Origin: Streptomyces sp. MMBL 11-1
GTDB taxonomy: Bacteria; Actinomycetota; Actinomycetes; Streptomycetales; Streptomycetaceae
Direction of reading: 5' to 3'
NCBI RefSeq assembly: GCF_028622875.1
Contig: NZ_CP117709.1
Location: 4,281,001-4,345,000, forward strand
Length of the DNA: 64,000 bases
The first letter of the stretch is position 1; each line of letters begins with the position of its first letter. Shown piece by piece: positions 17,538 to 26,098 of this stretch. The notes beneath the pieces were generated by a model, which saw nothing but the letters and a program-made list of their open reading frames with translations, had not been told where the DNA came from and searched no databases. The position numbers and the translations under genes are program-made.

Positions 17538-17662
17538 GCGGGGCCTCCTCGGTGGGCTCGGTCCTTCTCGCAGCATAGAGCGCGGGGGAGGGGTGGAGGC
17601 GGGGCCGGGAGGGCGACCGGGAGAGGGGCCGGGAAGGGAGTGTACGAACGTACGCCTTGGGC

Positions 17663-17756
17663 GTACGCTCGTACGCCTGCACACCCGTACGTCTGCGCAC
17701 CCGTAGACCCGTATGCCTGCACGCCCGTAGACCCGTACGCCTGCACACCCGTACGC
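17663..17756. repeat. Degenerate tandem repeat in TetR-MFS intergenic region
   Basis: Units like CGTACGCCTGCACACC and CGTAGACC alternate about eight times. It occupies the space where the TetR operator would be expected; no cleaner palindrome was seen. Confidence 0.65.
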
Positions 17757-17809
17757 CCAGGGCTCGCCCTCTCCTCCCGTACCCGTCGATCTGCCGAGGC
17801 CCGACTCCC

Positions 17810-19207
17810 ATGAAGAACCCGCCCGTCATGGACGCCACCACCCGCCGCTGGCGCGCGGCGCTCTTCCTTTTCATGCTCGCCACCGGGGTGAGCATGGCGT
17901 CCTGGGTCGCCCGCACCCCGGCTGTCCGGGACGCGCTGGACGTGACGACCGGAGCGATGGGCCTGGTGCTGTTCGGGCTCTCCGTCGGGTCGATGGCCGG
18001 GGTGCTGGTCTCCGGCGGGCTGGTGCGCAGGCACGGCGGGCGGCCGGTGATGGCCGTCGGGGCGGGGCTGCTCGTGGCGGGGCTGCTGGTGATCGCCGGG
18101 GGTGCGTCGCTGGAGGTGTCGGCCGGGGTGTTCTGCGGACTCGCGCTGTTCGGCGCCGGGATGGGTCTGGCGGAGGTGGCGTTCAACATCGAGGGCGCGG
18201 CCGTCGAACGGGTCCTGGGCCGCCCGGTGCTGCCGGTGCTGCACGGCTGCTTCAGCCTGGGGACCGTGGTCGGCGCGCTGCTCGGGATGGGGCTGACGGC
18301 GGTCAGGTTCCCGGTCGGCTGGCACCTGGCGGCGGTCGCCGTCGCCGTCGCGGCGGCCGGTGCGTGGACCGTACGGGCGGTGCCGGCGGGCACGGGGCAG
18401 GAGGGGCCGGACCCCGAGAGCTCGGCGGACCCCGAGGGCGCGGTGGGCTCCGCCGCTGGAGCCGCTGGAGCCGCTGGAGCCGCTGGAGCCGCTGGAGCTG
18501 CCGGAGCTGCTGGAGTCGCTGGAGCTACCGGAGCCGCCGACTCCGAGGCCGGTGGCGGGGCGCGGCGGCCGGGCGGAATCCGTGGGCAGCTGGAGGTCTG
18601 GCGGGACCGGCGGCTGGTGCTGATCGGCCTGATCGTGCTGGCCATGGCCTTCGCGGAGGGTTCCGCCAACGACTGGCTGCCGCTGCTGATGGTGGACGGC
18701 CACGGGACGAGTGCGACGGCCGGTTCGCTGACGTTCATGCTGTTCGCCGTCGCGATGACGACCGGCCGGTTCACGGGCGGGCCCCTGCTCGTGCGCTACG
18801 GCCCGGCGGCCGTGGTCCGGGCCAGCGCGCTGGTGGCGGCGGCCGGTGTGGCCCTGGTGGTCTTCTCCGAGAACGCGCTGCTCGCCGGGGCGGCGGTGGT
18901 GCTGTGGGGCCTCGGAGCCTCGCTCGGTTTCCCGGTCACGATCTCGGCGGCGGGCGAGGGCGTGCGGAACGCTTCGGCCCGGGTCGCGGCGGTCTCGACG
19001 GCGGGCTACGCGGCGTTCTTGGTCGGCCCGCCCTCGCTGGGCTTCCTGGCCGACCACGTGGGGCTGCGGAACGCCATGGTGGTGGTCCTTGTGCTGCTGG
19101 GCGGCGCGGCGCTGATCACCCGGGCTCTGCGGACACCGTCCCCCGGGGCGGACGCGGAGCCGCCCGGCACACCGGCTCGTGGAGCCTGTCAGTCGGACTT
19201 GGTGTAG
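17810..19207 (+). CDS. MFS transporter
   Basis: 465 residues, about 12 membrane helices in two halves. Helix 1 to 3 pattern: RWRAALFLFMLATGVSMASWVARTP, GLVLFGLSVGSMAGVLVSGGLVRRHGGRPVM (the loop 2-3 MFS motif), and LLVIAGGASLEVSAGVFCGLALFGAGMGLAEVAFNIEGAAVER. The long central cytoplasmic loop contains an Ala-Ala-Gly repeat encoded by 9-bp DNA repeats. Overall it resembles FucP/YbjJ-type permeases. Divergent TetR suggests drug or metabolite export induced by its ligand. Its 3' end overlaps the convergent kinase gene by 19 bases. Confidence 0.9.
   Translation: MKNPPVMDATTRRWRAALFLFMLATGVSMASWVARTPAVRDALDVTTGAMGLVLFGLSVGSMAGVLVSGGLVRRHGGRPVMAVGAGLLVAGLLVIAGGASLEVSAGVFCGLALFGAGMGLAEVAFNIEGAAVERVLGRPVLPVLHGCFSLGTVVGALLGMGLTAVRFPVGWHLAAVAVAVAAAGAWTVRAVPAGTGQEGPDPESSADPEGAVGSAAGAAGAAGAAGAAGAAGAAGVAGATGAADSEAGGGARRPGGIRGQLEVWRDRRLVLIGLIVLAMAFAEGSANDWLPLLMVDGHGTSATAGSLTFMLFAVAMTTGRFTGGPLLVRYGPAAVVRASALVAAAGVALVVFSENALLAGAAVVLWGLGASLGFPVTISAAGEGVRNASARVAAVSTAGYAAFLVGPPSLGFLADHVGLRNAMVVVLVLLGGAALITRALRTPSPGADAEPPGTPARGACQSDLV
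18452..18532 (+). repeat. 9-bp coding tandem repeat (Ala-Ala-Gly)
   Basis: Nine units of GCCGCTGGA, the first five exact, encode the central loop of the MFS protein. Reading frame is kept, so length variation between strains is likely. Confidence 0.9.
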
Positions 19208-21063
19208 ATCAGGCTCTCGCCCGTCCCGGCCGTCGACCGGCGCAGGTCCCCGCCCGGGAGCAGGGTCAGTTCGGTGGGCTTCCCGGGCGTGCAGGAGGAG
19301 GCCGGGCGGCCGGAGGACACCGTGGAGGGGCCGATGCGGACCGGGCCGTCCCCGGTCGGCGGGCTGGAGAGGGCGGCGGTGAACACGCAGTGGTAGGTGG
19401 ATCCGGAGGCGAGGGGCCCCTCGGCGGTGAGGACGAGGACCTCGTCGCCCACCTTGCCCTGCCGGATGGTCAACTTCCTTGAGGAGGGGCCCTGTTCGCC
19501 GGGTATGGAGCCGGTCCAGGTGCCCAGGAAGCCCTTCGGGACGGCTCCGCCGCCGCCCTGCTCCCCACCGCCGGAGCCGCCGGAGCCGCCCGGGCCGCCC
19601 GAGTCACCGGAGCCGGCGGAGCCCGACGGGCCGGGGGAGGCGGTCTTGCCCGGAGTGCCGCCGTTCATGAACGCGTACACCGATCCGCCCGCCCCGATCG
19701 CCACGACCACGGCGACGGCGATGAGCGCGACGGTGGCTCCGGCGGAGCGGCGTTCCCGGGCGGGCGGGGGAGGGGTGGGGGCGAAGTAGGAAGGGGGGAA
19801 AGGCTGTTCGGCGGTACGGCCGGGGGCCGGGGCGGCGGGGCCGCCGTACGGGGCGTACTGCCCCCCGTACGGGTGGGGCCCCGGCGGTATGGGGGTGGCG
19901 GGTGGCCGTACAGGGCTTTCCGGTGGCTCCGGGCTCGTCCGGAAGGCCTGCGGGTGCTGTGGGTGCAGCGGCTGCTGTGGGTGCTGTTGGGCGGGGGGAT
20001 GCTGCGGATGCCGGGCGGGCCGGGGGCCGGGCGGGGCTTCCTGGCCGCGTAGGTCCGCCGGGGCCGCCGGGGCCGCCGGGGCCGCCGGGGCCGCCGTGGC
20101 ATCCGAGGCCTCCGAGCCCTCCGGTTCCTCCGGGTCCTCCGCGTCGAGCAACCCCACGGCGTGGCGGCCGAGTTGGGCGATGAGGGTGGCGGGCAGCCAA
20201 GGTTCGTCCGCCCCCGCCTCGCCCAGGCGGGCCAGGATCTCGCCGGTGCCGGGGCGGGCCGCCGGTTCCTTGGCCAGACAGTCCCGGACGACGTCGGCCA
20301 GGTCCTCCGGAATCCCGGTCAGGTCCGGGTCCTCCTGGGCGATCCGGAACATCAGGGCGTGGACCCCGCCGCTCTCCGTCGTACCGAACGGCAGCCGGCC
20401 CGAAGCGGCGTACGCGAGGACGGACCCGAGACAGAACACGTCGCACGCGGTGGTCACGCGCTCGCCGCGTACCTGCTCCGGGGCCATGAAGCCGGGTGAG
20501 CCGACCAGGGCGCCGGTGCGGGTCAGGTCGCCGTCGGGCACGGAATCCAGGGCGCGAGCGATGCCGAAGTCGATGACCCGGGGCCCGTCGATGGTCAGCA
20601 GGACGTTGGAGGGCTTCAGGTCCCGGTGTATGAGCCCGGCCCCGTGGATGTGCTGGAGGGCGTGGGCGAGCCCGGAGCCCAGGAACCGTACGGAACGCAG
20701 GGGCAGCGGCCCGTACGCTCCCGAGTCCGTGACCGGGGCGCCGGGGCGGCCCGAGACGATGCGCTGGAGGGAGGGGCCGGCGACGTAACCGGTGGCGACC
20801 CAGGGGACGGGGGCCTCGGTGTCGGAGTCCAGCACCGGTGCGGTCCACGTACCGCCGACCCGGTGCGCGGCACGGACCTCCTGGCGGAAACGGGCCCGGA
20901 ACTCGGGCCGCTCGGCCAGCTCCTGGCGGACGAGCTTGAGGGCGACGGTGCGGCCTCGGTCGGAGCGGGCGAGGAAGACCTGGCCCATGCCGCCCTCGCC
21001 GAGGCGGCCGAGGAGACGGTACGCACCGATGCGGTGCGGGTCGTCGGACCCGAGCTTGTCCAT
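19189..21063 (-). CDS. Membrane Ser/Thr protein kinase (PknB-like)
   Basis: 624 residues, ATG 21063 behind GGGAGGAG. The kinase domain spans about 10-275: GRLGEGGMGQVFLA glycine loop, VALKLV lysine, LIHRDLKPSNVLL catalytic loop, VIDFGIARALD and FMAPEQVRG. A Pro/Ala/Gly-rich linker of ~200 residues leads to one membrane helix (ATVALIAVAVVVAIGAGGSVYAF). The extracellular ~150 residues (FLGTWTGSIPGEQGPSSRKLTIRQG, one Cys pair) are lipocalin-like in pattern and may sense a ligand. No PASTA repeats are seen. It is convergent with the MFS gene. Confidence 0.93.
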   Translation of the reverse strand: MDKLGSDDPHRIGAYRLLGRLGEGGMGQVFLARSDRGRTVALKLVRQELAERPEFRARFRQEVRAAHRVGGTWTAPVLDSDTEAPVPWVATGYVAGPSLQRIVSGRPGAPVTDSGAYGPLPLRSVRFLGSGLAHALQHIHGAGLIHRDLKPSNVLLTIDGPRVIDFGIARALDSVPDGDLTRTGALVGSPGFMAPEQVRGERVTTACDVFCLGSVLAYAASGRLPFGTTESGGVHALMFRIAQEDPDLTGIPEDLADVVRDCLAKEPAARPGTGEILARLGEAGADEPWLPATLIAQLGRHAVGLLDAEDPEEPEGSEASDATAAPAAPAAPAAPADLRGQEAPPGPRPARHPQHPPAQQHPQQPLHPQHPQAFRTSPEPPESPVRPPATPIPPGPHPYGGQYAPYGGPAAPAPGRTAEQPFPPSYFAPTPPPPARERRSAGATVALIAVAVVVAIGAGGSVYAFMNGGTPGKTASPGPSGSAGSGDSGGPGGSGGSGGGEQGGGGAVPKGFLGTWTGSIPGEQGPSSRKLTIRQGKVGDEVLVLTAEGPLASGSTYHCVFTAALSSPPTGDGPVRIGPSTVSSGRPASSCTPGKPTELTLLPGGDLRRSTAGTGESLIYTKSD

Positions 21064-21220
21064 GGTGCGCTCCTCCCGGTGCGGCGGCCCGCACGAGGAT
21101 AACGCCGCCACCCGGCGCCGCCCCCGGGCTCCCGGTCTAGGACACGACGCGCCCGCCTTGCGGTTCCCCCGCGCCGCCGGCCTGTTCGACGTCCGCCGGC
21201 CGGTCGGGCGACGCGGACGC

Positions 21221-21366
21221 TCCGGCCCGCCCGGCGCGCGAGGGCGGACCCGTCGACCGGACGGGCGCGGGCGCGCACCCCGGCCCGTCCGGGGTTCGAG
21301 GACGGAACCCTTGATCGGCCAGGCGCGACGCACGCGACAACACACCGGTGCCCGGAGGTGCCGGCC
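21221..21366. repeat. Island-flanking direct repeat, left copy
   Basis: About 145 bp that recur at 25800-25942 in the same orientation with roughly five differences (one transversion, a T insertion, ACA for G, one transition). An ACCCCGG/CCGGGGT hairpin lies at 21277-21295. Weaker similarity continues some 40 bp further right. The two copies bracket the GntR-to-nucleotidyltransferase cluster. No coding is seen elsewhere in 21064-21467. Confidence 0.9.
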
Positions 21367-21467
21367 AGGCAAGGCCGGGCCCCGACACCGGGGCGGGTTC
21401 CGACCTCTCGGGCGCCGTAGGGGCTTGAATCGGCTCGGAAGGTGGCGAAGCTCCCGGACAACTGCTG

Positions 21468-22235
21468 TCAGGGGCGTTGGGCGGAGGGGTGCCGGGCGAG
21501 GGGGTAGCCGATGTCGAAGGTGTCGGCTGACATGCGGGTGTCGTTGATTTCGAGGACGGCGCCGTCGGGGCCGGTGGTGGTGCGGGTGATGCGCAGGAGC
21601 GGGACGCCTTTGGGGAGGCGCAGGCGGGCGCTTTCACTGGGGGTGGGCATGCGGGCGCTGACGGCTTCCTCCCAGGACAACGGGGCGTGGCCCATCTGTT
21701 CGAGGAGGTCGTAGATACCTCCGGGGCCCGTGTCCTGCTGGGCGAGCCGGGTGCCGCGGGCGAGGGATGCGGGCAGGTAGCTGGTAGCCAGCTGGAGCGG
21801 TTCCCTGGTGGCGGCTTCTCCCATGACGCGGTCGCGCACCAGCACCTCCTGCTGCCCCCCGCCTTCGGGGAGCCCGAGGAGGGTGGCGATGTCGCGCGGC
21901 GCGGGTGCCCAGGTGATGGCGGGTGGTTCGAGGGCGATCCAGGGCTGGGCCGAGGCGTCGAAGTAGTAGCCACGTTCGTCGCGGAGGACCTGACGGCCGC
22001 GCGTGAGGCGTCGCCGGACGGGCTGGGCGCGGACGACGGTTCCGCGACGGCGGGTGACGTCGACCAGGCCTTCGGCTTCGAGCTCGGTCACGGCTTCGCG
22101 GGCGGTCTGTTTGGCAACCCCGTACTGCTGGGCAAGGTCGATGATCTTCGGCAGGGTGCCGCCTGCGGGATAGGTCCCGTCCTCGATGGCGGCGCGCAGT
22201 TCAGCGGCCATCTGCCGGTAGGCGGGGCTGCTCAT
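21468..22235 (-). CDS. GntR/HutC-family regulator (UTRA domain)
   Basis: 255 residues, ATG 22235 behind AGGAGGT. The N-terminal HTH (about 5-70) reads YRQMAAELRAAIEDGTYPAGGTLPKIIDLAQQYGVAKQTAREAVTELEAEGLV; the C-terminal UTRA ligand-binding domain contains VLVRDRVMGEAATREPLQLATSYLP and LLRITRTTTGPDGAVLEINDT. It is divergent from the operon at 22409-25740 and is probably its repressor, with matching operators between them. Confidence 0.95.
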   Translation of the reverse strand: MSSPAYRQMAAELRAAIEDGTYPAGGTLPKIIDLAQQYGVAKQTAREAVTELEAEGLVDVTRRRGTVVRAQPVRRRLTRGRQVLRDERGYYFDASAQPWIALEPPAITWAPAPRDIATLLGLPEGGGQQEVLVRDRVMGEAATREPLQLATSYLPASLARGTRLAQQDTGPGGIYDLLEQMGHAPLSWEEAVSARMPTPSESARLRLPKGVPLLRITRTTTGPDGAVLEINDTRMSADTFDIGYPLARHPSAQRP

Positions 22236-22271
22236 CCGTACCTCCTGCTTTCCTTCGGATCCGGACAATCT

Positions 22272-22333
22272 CACTCGATAGTCCTAGCTCTATTGACGCT
22301 CTATCGAGTGCTGCCGAAGATAGTCCTAGTTCT
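22272..22333. promoter_or_regulatory. Divergent promoter with GntR-type operators
   Basis: A perfect 10-bp inverted repeat CACTCGATAG (22272-22281) / CTATCGAGTG (22301-22310), plus direct repeats GATAGTCCTAGYTCT at 22277-22291 and 22319-22333, exactly 42 bp (about four helical turns) apart. A rightward promoter, TTGACG (22293-22298), 17 bases, GAAGAT (22316-22321), lies inside them. This is what a self-controlled GntR repressor region would look like. Confidence 0.75.
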
Positions 22334-22408
22334 GACGCGACGTCAGTGGCGTGGTGCATCCCGCTGCGGACCGCCTCTGGTCCCCGTCGTCTCACCTGGG
22401 GGTGACGC

Positions 22409-22618
22409 ATGCTCCTCGCTGTCGTACGCCATGCCGAGTCGATCGAGAACGCGAATGTACTCCTCGCGGTACCGGCGAGCCCTGGGCGCCACGGTGCCGG
22501 CGCTGCCTGGGCAGGCCGACGGGCCAGGGTTCGCCGGATGCCGAACGCGGGGGTTCTGGTCCACGAGCGGCGCGGACGTCGCTTCCGCGGGGTCGGCGTC
22601 GCCGAGCCCGGCTGCTGA
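22409..22618 (+). CDS. Short ORF with histidine-phosphatase RHAES motif (possible remnant)
   Basis: 69 codons starting MLLAVVRHAESIENAN, which matches the N-terminal catalytic RHG/RHA-E-S-x-x-N motif of the histidine phosphatase superfamily. After that the sequence turns Arg/Gly-rich and loses family resemblance, so a functional phosphatase is not encoded. GGGGGTGA sits upstream, and the TGA stop lies directly against the ribosome site of the next gene, so translation could be coupled. Either a degraded gene or a leader ORF. Confidence 0.35.
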   Translation: MLLAVVRHAESIENANVLLAVPASPGRHGAGAAWAGRRARVRRMPNAGVLVHERRGRRFRGVGVAEPGC

Positions 22619-22632
22619 GGGGAGAACGCGTG

Positions 22633-23784
22633 ATGAACAGCGTCGTCTACTTCAACGGGCCAGTGCAGAACGGTGACTTCACCTTCGCTGAGCGACCGGG
22701 CAAGGCTGCGGGGATACGGATTGCTGAGGCGCTGAACGCCCTGCTCGGTCTGGTGCCGGTGCCGCACCTGTGGAACACCGTCACGCTCGCCGGGGACGTG
22801 CGCCACCGCTGCGCAGCAGACCGGGACACGGTGGGCAGGCAGCAGCGTGAGCAGGAGGCACTCCTGGCGAAGTACGCACCCGGCCCGATGCCGACGGGGG
22901 GCCTGCGCACCGACGCCGATCATCAAGTGGCCGGTCTGGCACTGGACATGACCAGAAATCTGCTGGCCGACGGAACGCTGACCGTGCGGGACCTGCCGGT
23001 CCGGCTCTGCACTCGCTGCGGGTACATGGCCGGCGGGGGTGCGGCAGGCGACTGCCGCTCCTGCGGCCACGGTGGCGGCCGGGTGACGCGCCGTCCGCTG
23101 CTGGTCTTCGACCGTACCGCGTACGGCCCCGTCCTCGGGCGGGACGACGTACACGCGGCTGGGGCCCGAACCCCGTCGCACCTGTTCACCATCGCCCACC
23201 ACGCACCTCAGCTGCTCGTGCTCTCCCGCACCCGGGATCACGGAGTGGATCTGTCACCGCTCGGGCTGGAGGGCATGGTGCTGGACCCACGGGCCGGGCT
23301 GCACGTCGCGGTGCTGGCCGCCGCAGGCGCGTTCGGTGCCGTGCGGCCGGTGATGACGGTGACCGAGAACGCCGCGGCCCACGTGGCGGCCTACGGTGCC
23401 CCGTTCCGCCGGCACGGGCCGGTCAGGCTGCGGTACGCGCTGCACGGAAAGATCCCCTACGAGGCCGCGGCGAGCGCCCAGCTGTACGAGGTGCACCGTG
23501 CCCAGGAGGTACAGGACCTCTTCACCGACTGGTACCTGCCGCTGTGCGCCGCTCGCGAGCGGGCCGGTATCAGCGCCGCCCGGATCCCCGCCCTGCTGAA
23601 GCTCCTGCGCCGGGCCCACCTCGCCCGACCGGCGACTCCCCCGGGTGACCTCCTCGCCGACCTGCGGCACTGCGCCGCGGCAGGTGATATGCGCTGGGTG
23701 ACGGGCGCTCGGGCGCTGGCCTGCGCCCTGTCCGACCGAGAGGACACACGCGGTCCGATGGGCCCGACGAGAGGAGCACCCTGA
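22633..23784 (+). CDS. Degenerate MetRS-like class I synthetase-fold protein
   Basis: 383 residues; ATG 22633 follows GAGGGGAG at 8 bases. The zinc module CTRCGYMAGGGAAGDCRSC matches the MetRS pattern CxxCGY-x-GD-x-CxxC seen in the true MetRS at the window's right end. By eye, YFNGPVQNGD aligns with [10 protein letters not shown] (the HIGH region, His replaced by Gln), LSRTRDHGVDL with [18 protein letters not shown] with KDNVPFH, and GKIPYE stands where KFSTS should be. The aminoacylation signatures are therefore altered. The protein may be a non-canonical amide or aminoacyl ligase, by analogy with CysRS-derived MshC. It overlaps the next gene by one base (TGATG). Confidence 0.6.
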   Translation: MNSVVYFNGPVQNGDFTFAERPGKAAGIRIAEALNALLGLVPVPHLWNTVTLAGDVRHRCAADRDTVGRQQREQEALLAKYAPGPMPTGGLRTDADHQVAGLALDMTRNLLADGTLTVRDLPVRLCTRCGYMAGGGAAGDCRSCGHGGGRVTRRPLLVFDRTAYGPVLGRDDVHAAGARTPSHLFTIAHHAPQLLVLSRTRDHGVDLSPLGLEGMVLDPRAGLHVAVLAAAGAFGAVRPVMTVTENAAAHVAAYGAPFRRHGPVRLRYALHGKIPYEAAASAQLYEVHRAQEVQDLFTDWYLPLCAARERAGISAARIPALLKLLRRAHLARPATPPGDLLADLRHCAAAGDMRWVTGARALACALSDREDTRGPMGPTRGAP

Positions 23785-24728
23785 TGGATCTGGCCGACTG
23801 GCGGTTCGTCAAGACGCGCACAGCCGATGCCGACGGGGTGGTCTACGTCTCGGCCGACGGCACCCGATATCGGAGGACCGGCGGTACGGCGCTGCGGCGC
23901 GAGGCGGCGTTCCAGCAGATGGCCGCCGCTCTGGGCTACCCGGTACCGCAGGTGCTTGACCACGGCGAGACGAGCACCGGCACGTTCTTCGTCGACGAGG
24001 AATCCCTGGGCGGGCAGTCGCTGCACGAGAAGGCGCTGGCGTCCCTGGACGGCGGACGGGAGCTGTCCGACCAGGTGGTCGACCAGCTCGCCGAAGTCTC
24101 CTCCCGACTGCTTGCCGCCCAGGCCGCACACCCCGTCGACCGGGGACCCGACGCTCTACGACGGTGGGTCGAACAGGCGGGTTGGACGCGCAACGTCTTC
24201 ACCGAGAACCCCGACCTCGGCACCCACCGCACCCGGGCGGCCCTCACCCGGGTGACGGACGAGCTCGCCGGCACACCCATGGTGTGGGGCCACCTCGACT
24301 ACGGCCTGCCGAATGTCCTGCCCGCAGGGGTCATCGACTGGCAGCACCACGGCGTGACGCCCCCGGGATACGACGTCGTCCTGGCCCTGGAGGTCATCCC
24401 CTTCAAGGGGGGCGCCAAAGGCTACGCCGCCACCCCACAGCAGCGCGAGCGGTACCTGGGCGTTCTCGATTCGGCAGCCCGGGCCGCCGGCCACCCGCCG
24501 GTCAGTCCGCACCAGGGGGCCTTTCTCCTGATCAAGAGCCTGTTCTTCCTGGCGCTGATGCGCCCGACCGATCCCGCCCGGGCCGACAAGCACCAGAAGT
24601 GGCAGTACCGGCGTCACCTCTTCCTGAAGGGACTCGAGCAGTATGAGCGCACCGGGAACATCGATACCGCCCTCTTCCCGACCCTCGACAGTTTCGCCAC
24701 TGGGCAGGGCCCTGCCGTTCGTCCGTGA
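23784..24728 (+). CDS. APH-fold phosphotransferase
   Basis: 314 residues. The aminoglycoside-phosphotransferase/choline-kinase fold is shown by the catalytic loop WGHLDYGLPNVL (H-x-D-x4-N) and the metal-binding VIDWQHHG segment in place of DFG/DxD. The N-lobe has YRRTGGTALRREAAFQQMAAALGYPVPQVL, where Arg/Glu stand in for the usual Lys/Glu pair. It likely transfers a phosphate to a small molecule. Antibiotic resistance is possible, but its position between a MetRS-like gene and a nucleotidyltransferase points to biosynthesis or modification. Start overlaps the previous stop. Confidence 0.85.
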   Translation: MDLADWRFVKTRTADADGVVYVSADGTRYRRTGGTALRREAAFQQMAAALGYPVPQVLDHGETSTGTFFVDEESLGGQSLHEKALASLDGGRELSDQVVDQLAEVSSRLLAAQAAHPVDRGPDALRRWVEQAGWTRNVFTENPDLGTHRTRAALTRVTDELAGTPMVWGHLDYGLPNVLPAGVIDWQHHGVTPPGYDVVLALEVIPFKGGAKGYAATPQQRERYLGVLDSAARAAGHPPVSPHQGAFLLIKSLFFLALMRPTDPARADKHQKWQYRRHLFLKGLEQYERTGNIDTALFPTLDSFATGQGPAVRP

Positions 24729-25740
24729 CCGGGACTACCTGCTGGACCGGTCCGGCGTCATCTTCAAGGTGATCGGCGACGTCCATCCGGGCTCGCACTG
24801 GCTGGGATACGTGAAGTACTACCCCGACGAGCGCGGTGACCGGACGCTGTTCGGAAGGACCTACCGGCAGAACACGGTGGTCTCCAAGGCGTTCGGGATC
24901 CTGGCCGACCGCCCCGAGTGCTATGTCTACTCGCCCGCGATCGGATGTGTGATCACCGGCGTGCCCCGCGAGGACGTGGTGATGCACTACTCGTGCCGAC
25001 AAGCCCTGGCCGCTCTGCACGAGACGCCGGACCTGCTGGACGGCTCCGCGGTGAGTGAGGATCTGCTCGCCGTCATCGGCTGGATCGTGGACCACGAGGT
25101 CGACCACGTCATCGGCGTCACGGGCTCTTTCCTCGTCGGTGTGGCGGGCGCACGCTCGGACATCGACCTGGTCTGCTACGGGCCCCGTGGCTACGAGGCA
25201 GCCCAGAACCTGTTCACCGAGCGGTCACTGATCCGCCCGTACGAGGGTGAGGCCCTGACCCGGCTGTACCTGCGCCGTGCGAAGTACATGGCCGGATCGT
25301 CCTTCGACATGCTGCTGCGACAGGAAGCCCGGAAACTGCAAGGACTGACCACCGGTGCCGGGGCCCACATCAACTGCGAACCGCTGCGCGCCGACGGCGA
25401 CCGGACCTTCCACGACGTGACCGCGTGGGAGGTCGGGCACATCAGCGTGCTCGCCCGGATCACCGACCACCAGGAAGGCCTCGCGACACCGGCGCTCTAC
25501 GGCATCGCCGTCGAAACCGTGATGGCCTCCACGATCGACGAAGCCGAAGTCTTCGCCCGCCGCATCACCCAGCTGCGCAGCTACCTCGGCGCCTACACCG
25601 GCGCGTTCCGCGAGGGCGACACCGTCCACCTGTCCGGGCGCCTCGTCCACATCCAGGGCCCTACCGGCACCGGTGGATTCGGCATCGAGCTGACCCCCTG
25701 GAGCGCCACCGAGAGCTACCTCGCCAACCTTGCCCGCTGA
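24643..25740 (+). CDS. Predicted nucleotidyltransferase (COG1665-like)
   Basis: 365 residues. ATG 24643 lies 86 bases inside the upstream gene; no later ATG, GTG or TTG fits, and AAGGGA precedes it. The N-terminal part (RDRDYLLDRSGVIFKVIGDVHP, YVKYYPDERGDR) resembles archaeal-type predicted nucleotidyltransferases. The pol-beta-type catalytic core is GVTGSFLVGVAGARSDIDLVCYG, with GS and a DxD metal pair. The C-terminal half is rich in GAGAHINCEPLRADG-like segments and could bind substrate. It would attach an NMP to a small molecule or RNA. Last gene of the island operon. Confidence 0.7.
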   Translation: MSAPGTSIPPSSRPSTVSPLGRALPFVRDRDYLLDRSGVIFKVIGDVHPGSHWLGYVKYYPDERGDRTLFGRTYRQNTVVSKAFGILADRPECYVYSPAIGCVITGVPREDVVMHYSCRQALAALHETPDLLDGSAVSEDLLAVIGWIVDHEVDHVIGVTGSFLVGVAGARSDIDLVCYGPRGYEAAQNLFTERSLIRPYEGEALTRLYLRRAKYMAGSSFDMLLRQEARKLQGLTTGAGAHINCEPLRADGDRTFHDVTAWEVGHISVLARITDHQEGLATPALYGIAVETVMASTIDEAEVFARRITQLRSYLGAYTGAFREGDTVHLSGRLVHIQGPTGTGGFGIELTPWSATESYLANLAR

Positions 25741-25799
25741 CCCCAGCCCCGCGCCTTCCCGTCCCGCCGTTCCCGCCCGCCCGGCGCCCGCCTTCCTCT

Positions 25800-25942
25800 T
25801 CCGGCCCGCCCGGCGCGCGAGGGCGGACCCGTCGACCGTACGGGCGCGGGCGCGCACCCCGGCCCGTCCGGGGTTCGAGGACGGAACCCTGATCGGCCAG
25901 GCGCGACGCACGCGACAACGCCGGTGCCCGGAGGTGTCGGCC
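25800..25942. repeat. Island-flanking direct repeat, right copy
   Basis: Second copy of the 21221-21366 repeat, same orientation, about 96% identical. It begins 60 bases after the nucleotidyltransferase stop. Nothing coding is seen in the rest of 25741-26098. Confidence 0.9.
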
Positions 25943-26098
25943 CGGTAGGACCGAGGCCCGAGACCGGGAGGGTTCCGCCCTCAATGGGTGGTGAGGGGGC
26001 CCGCCGCCGCCCCGGACCCGACACCCTGCCGATCCTTCCGCTCCAGGCCGTACAAGGTGGCCATTGGGGCCGCCGCCACCAGCGCCTACGCTCGCCGC

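Noticed and set aside
21221..25942. tRNA-derived att sites in the direct repeats
   Set aside because: A GGTTCGAGGAC stretch looks T-loop-like, but no acceptor, D or anticodon stem can be built around it, and no integrase is present.
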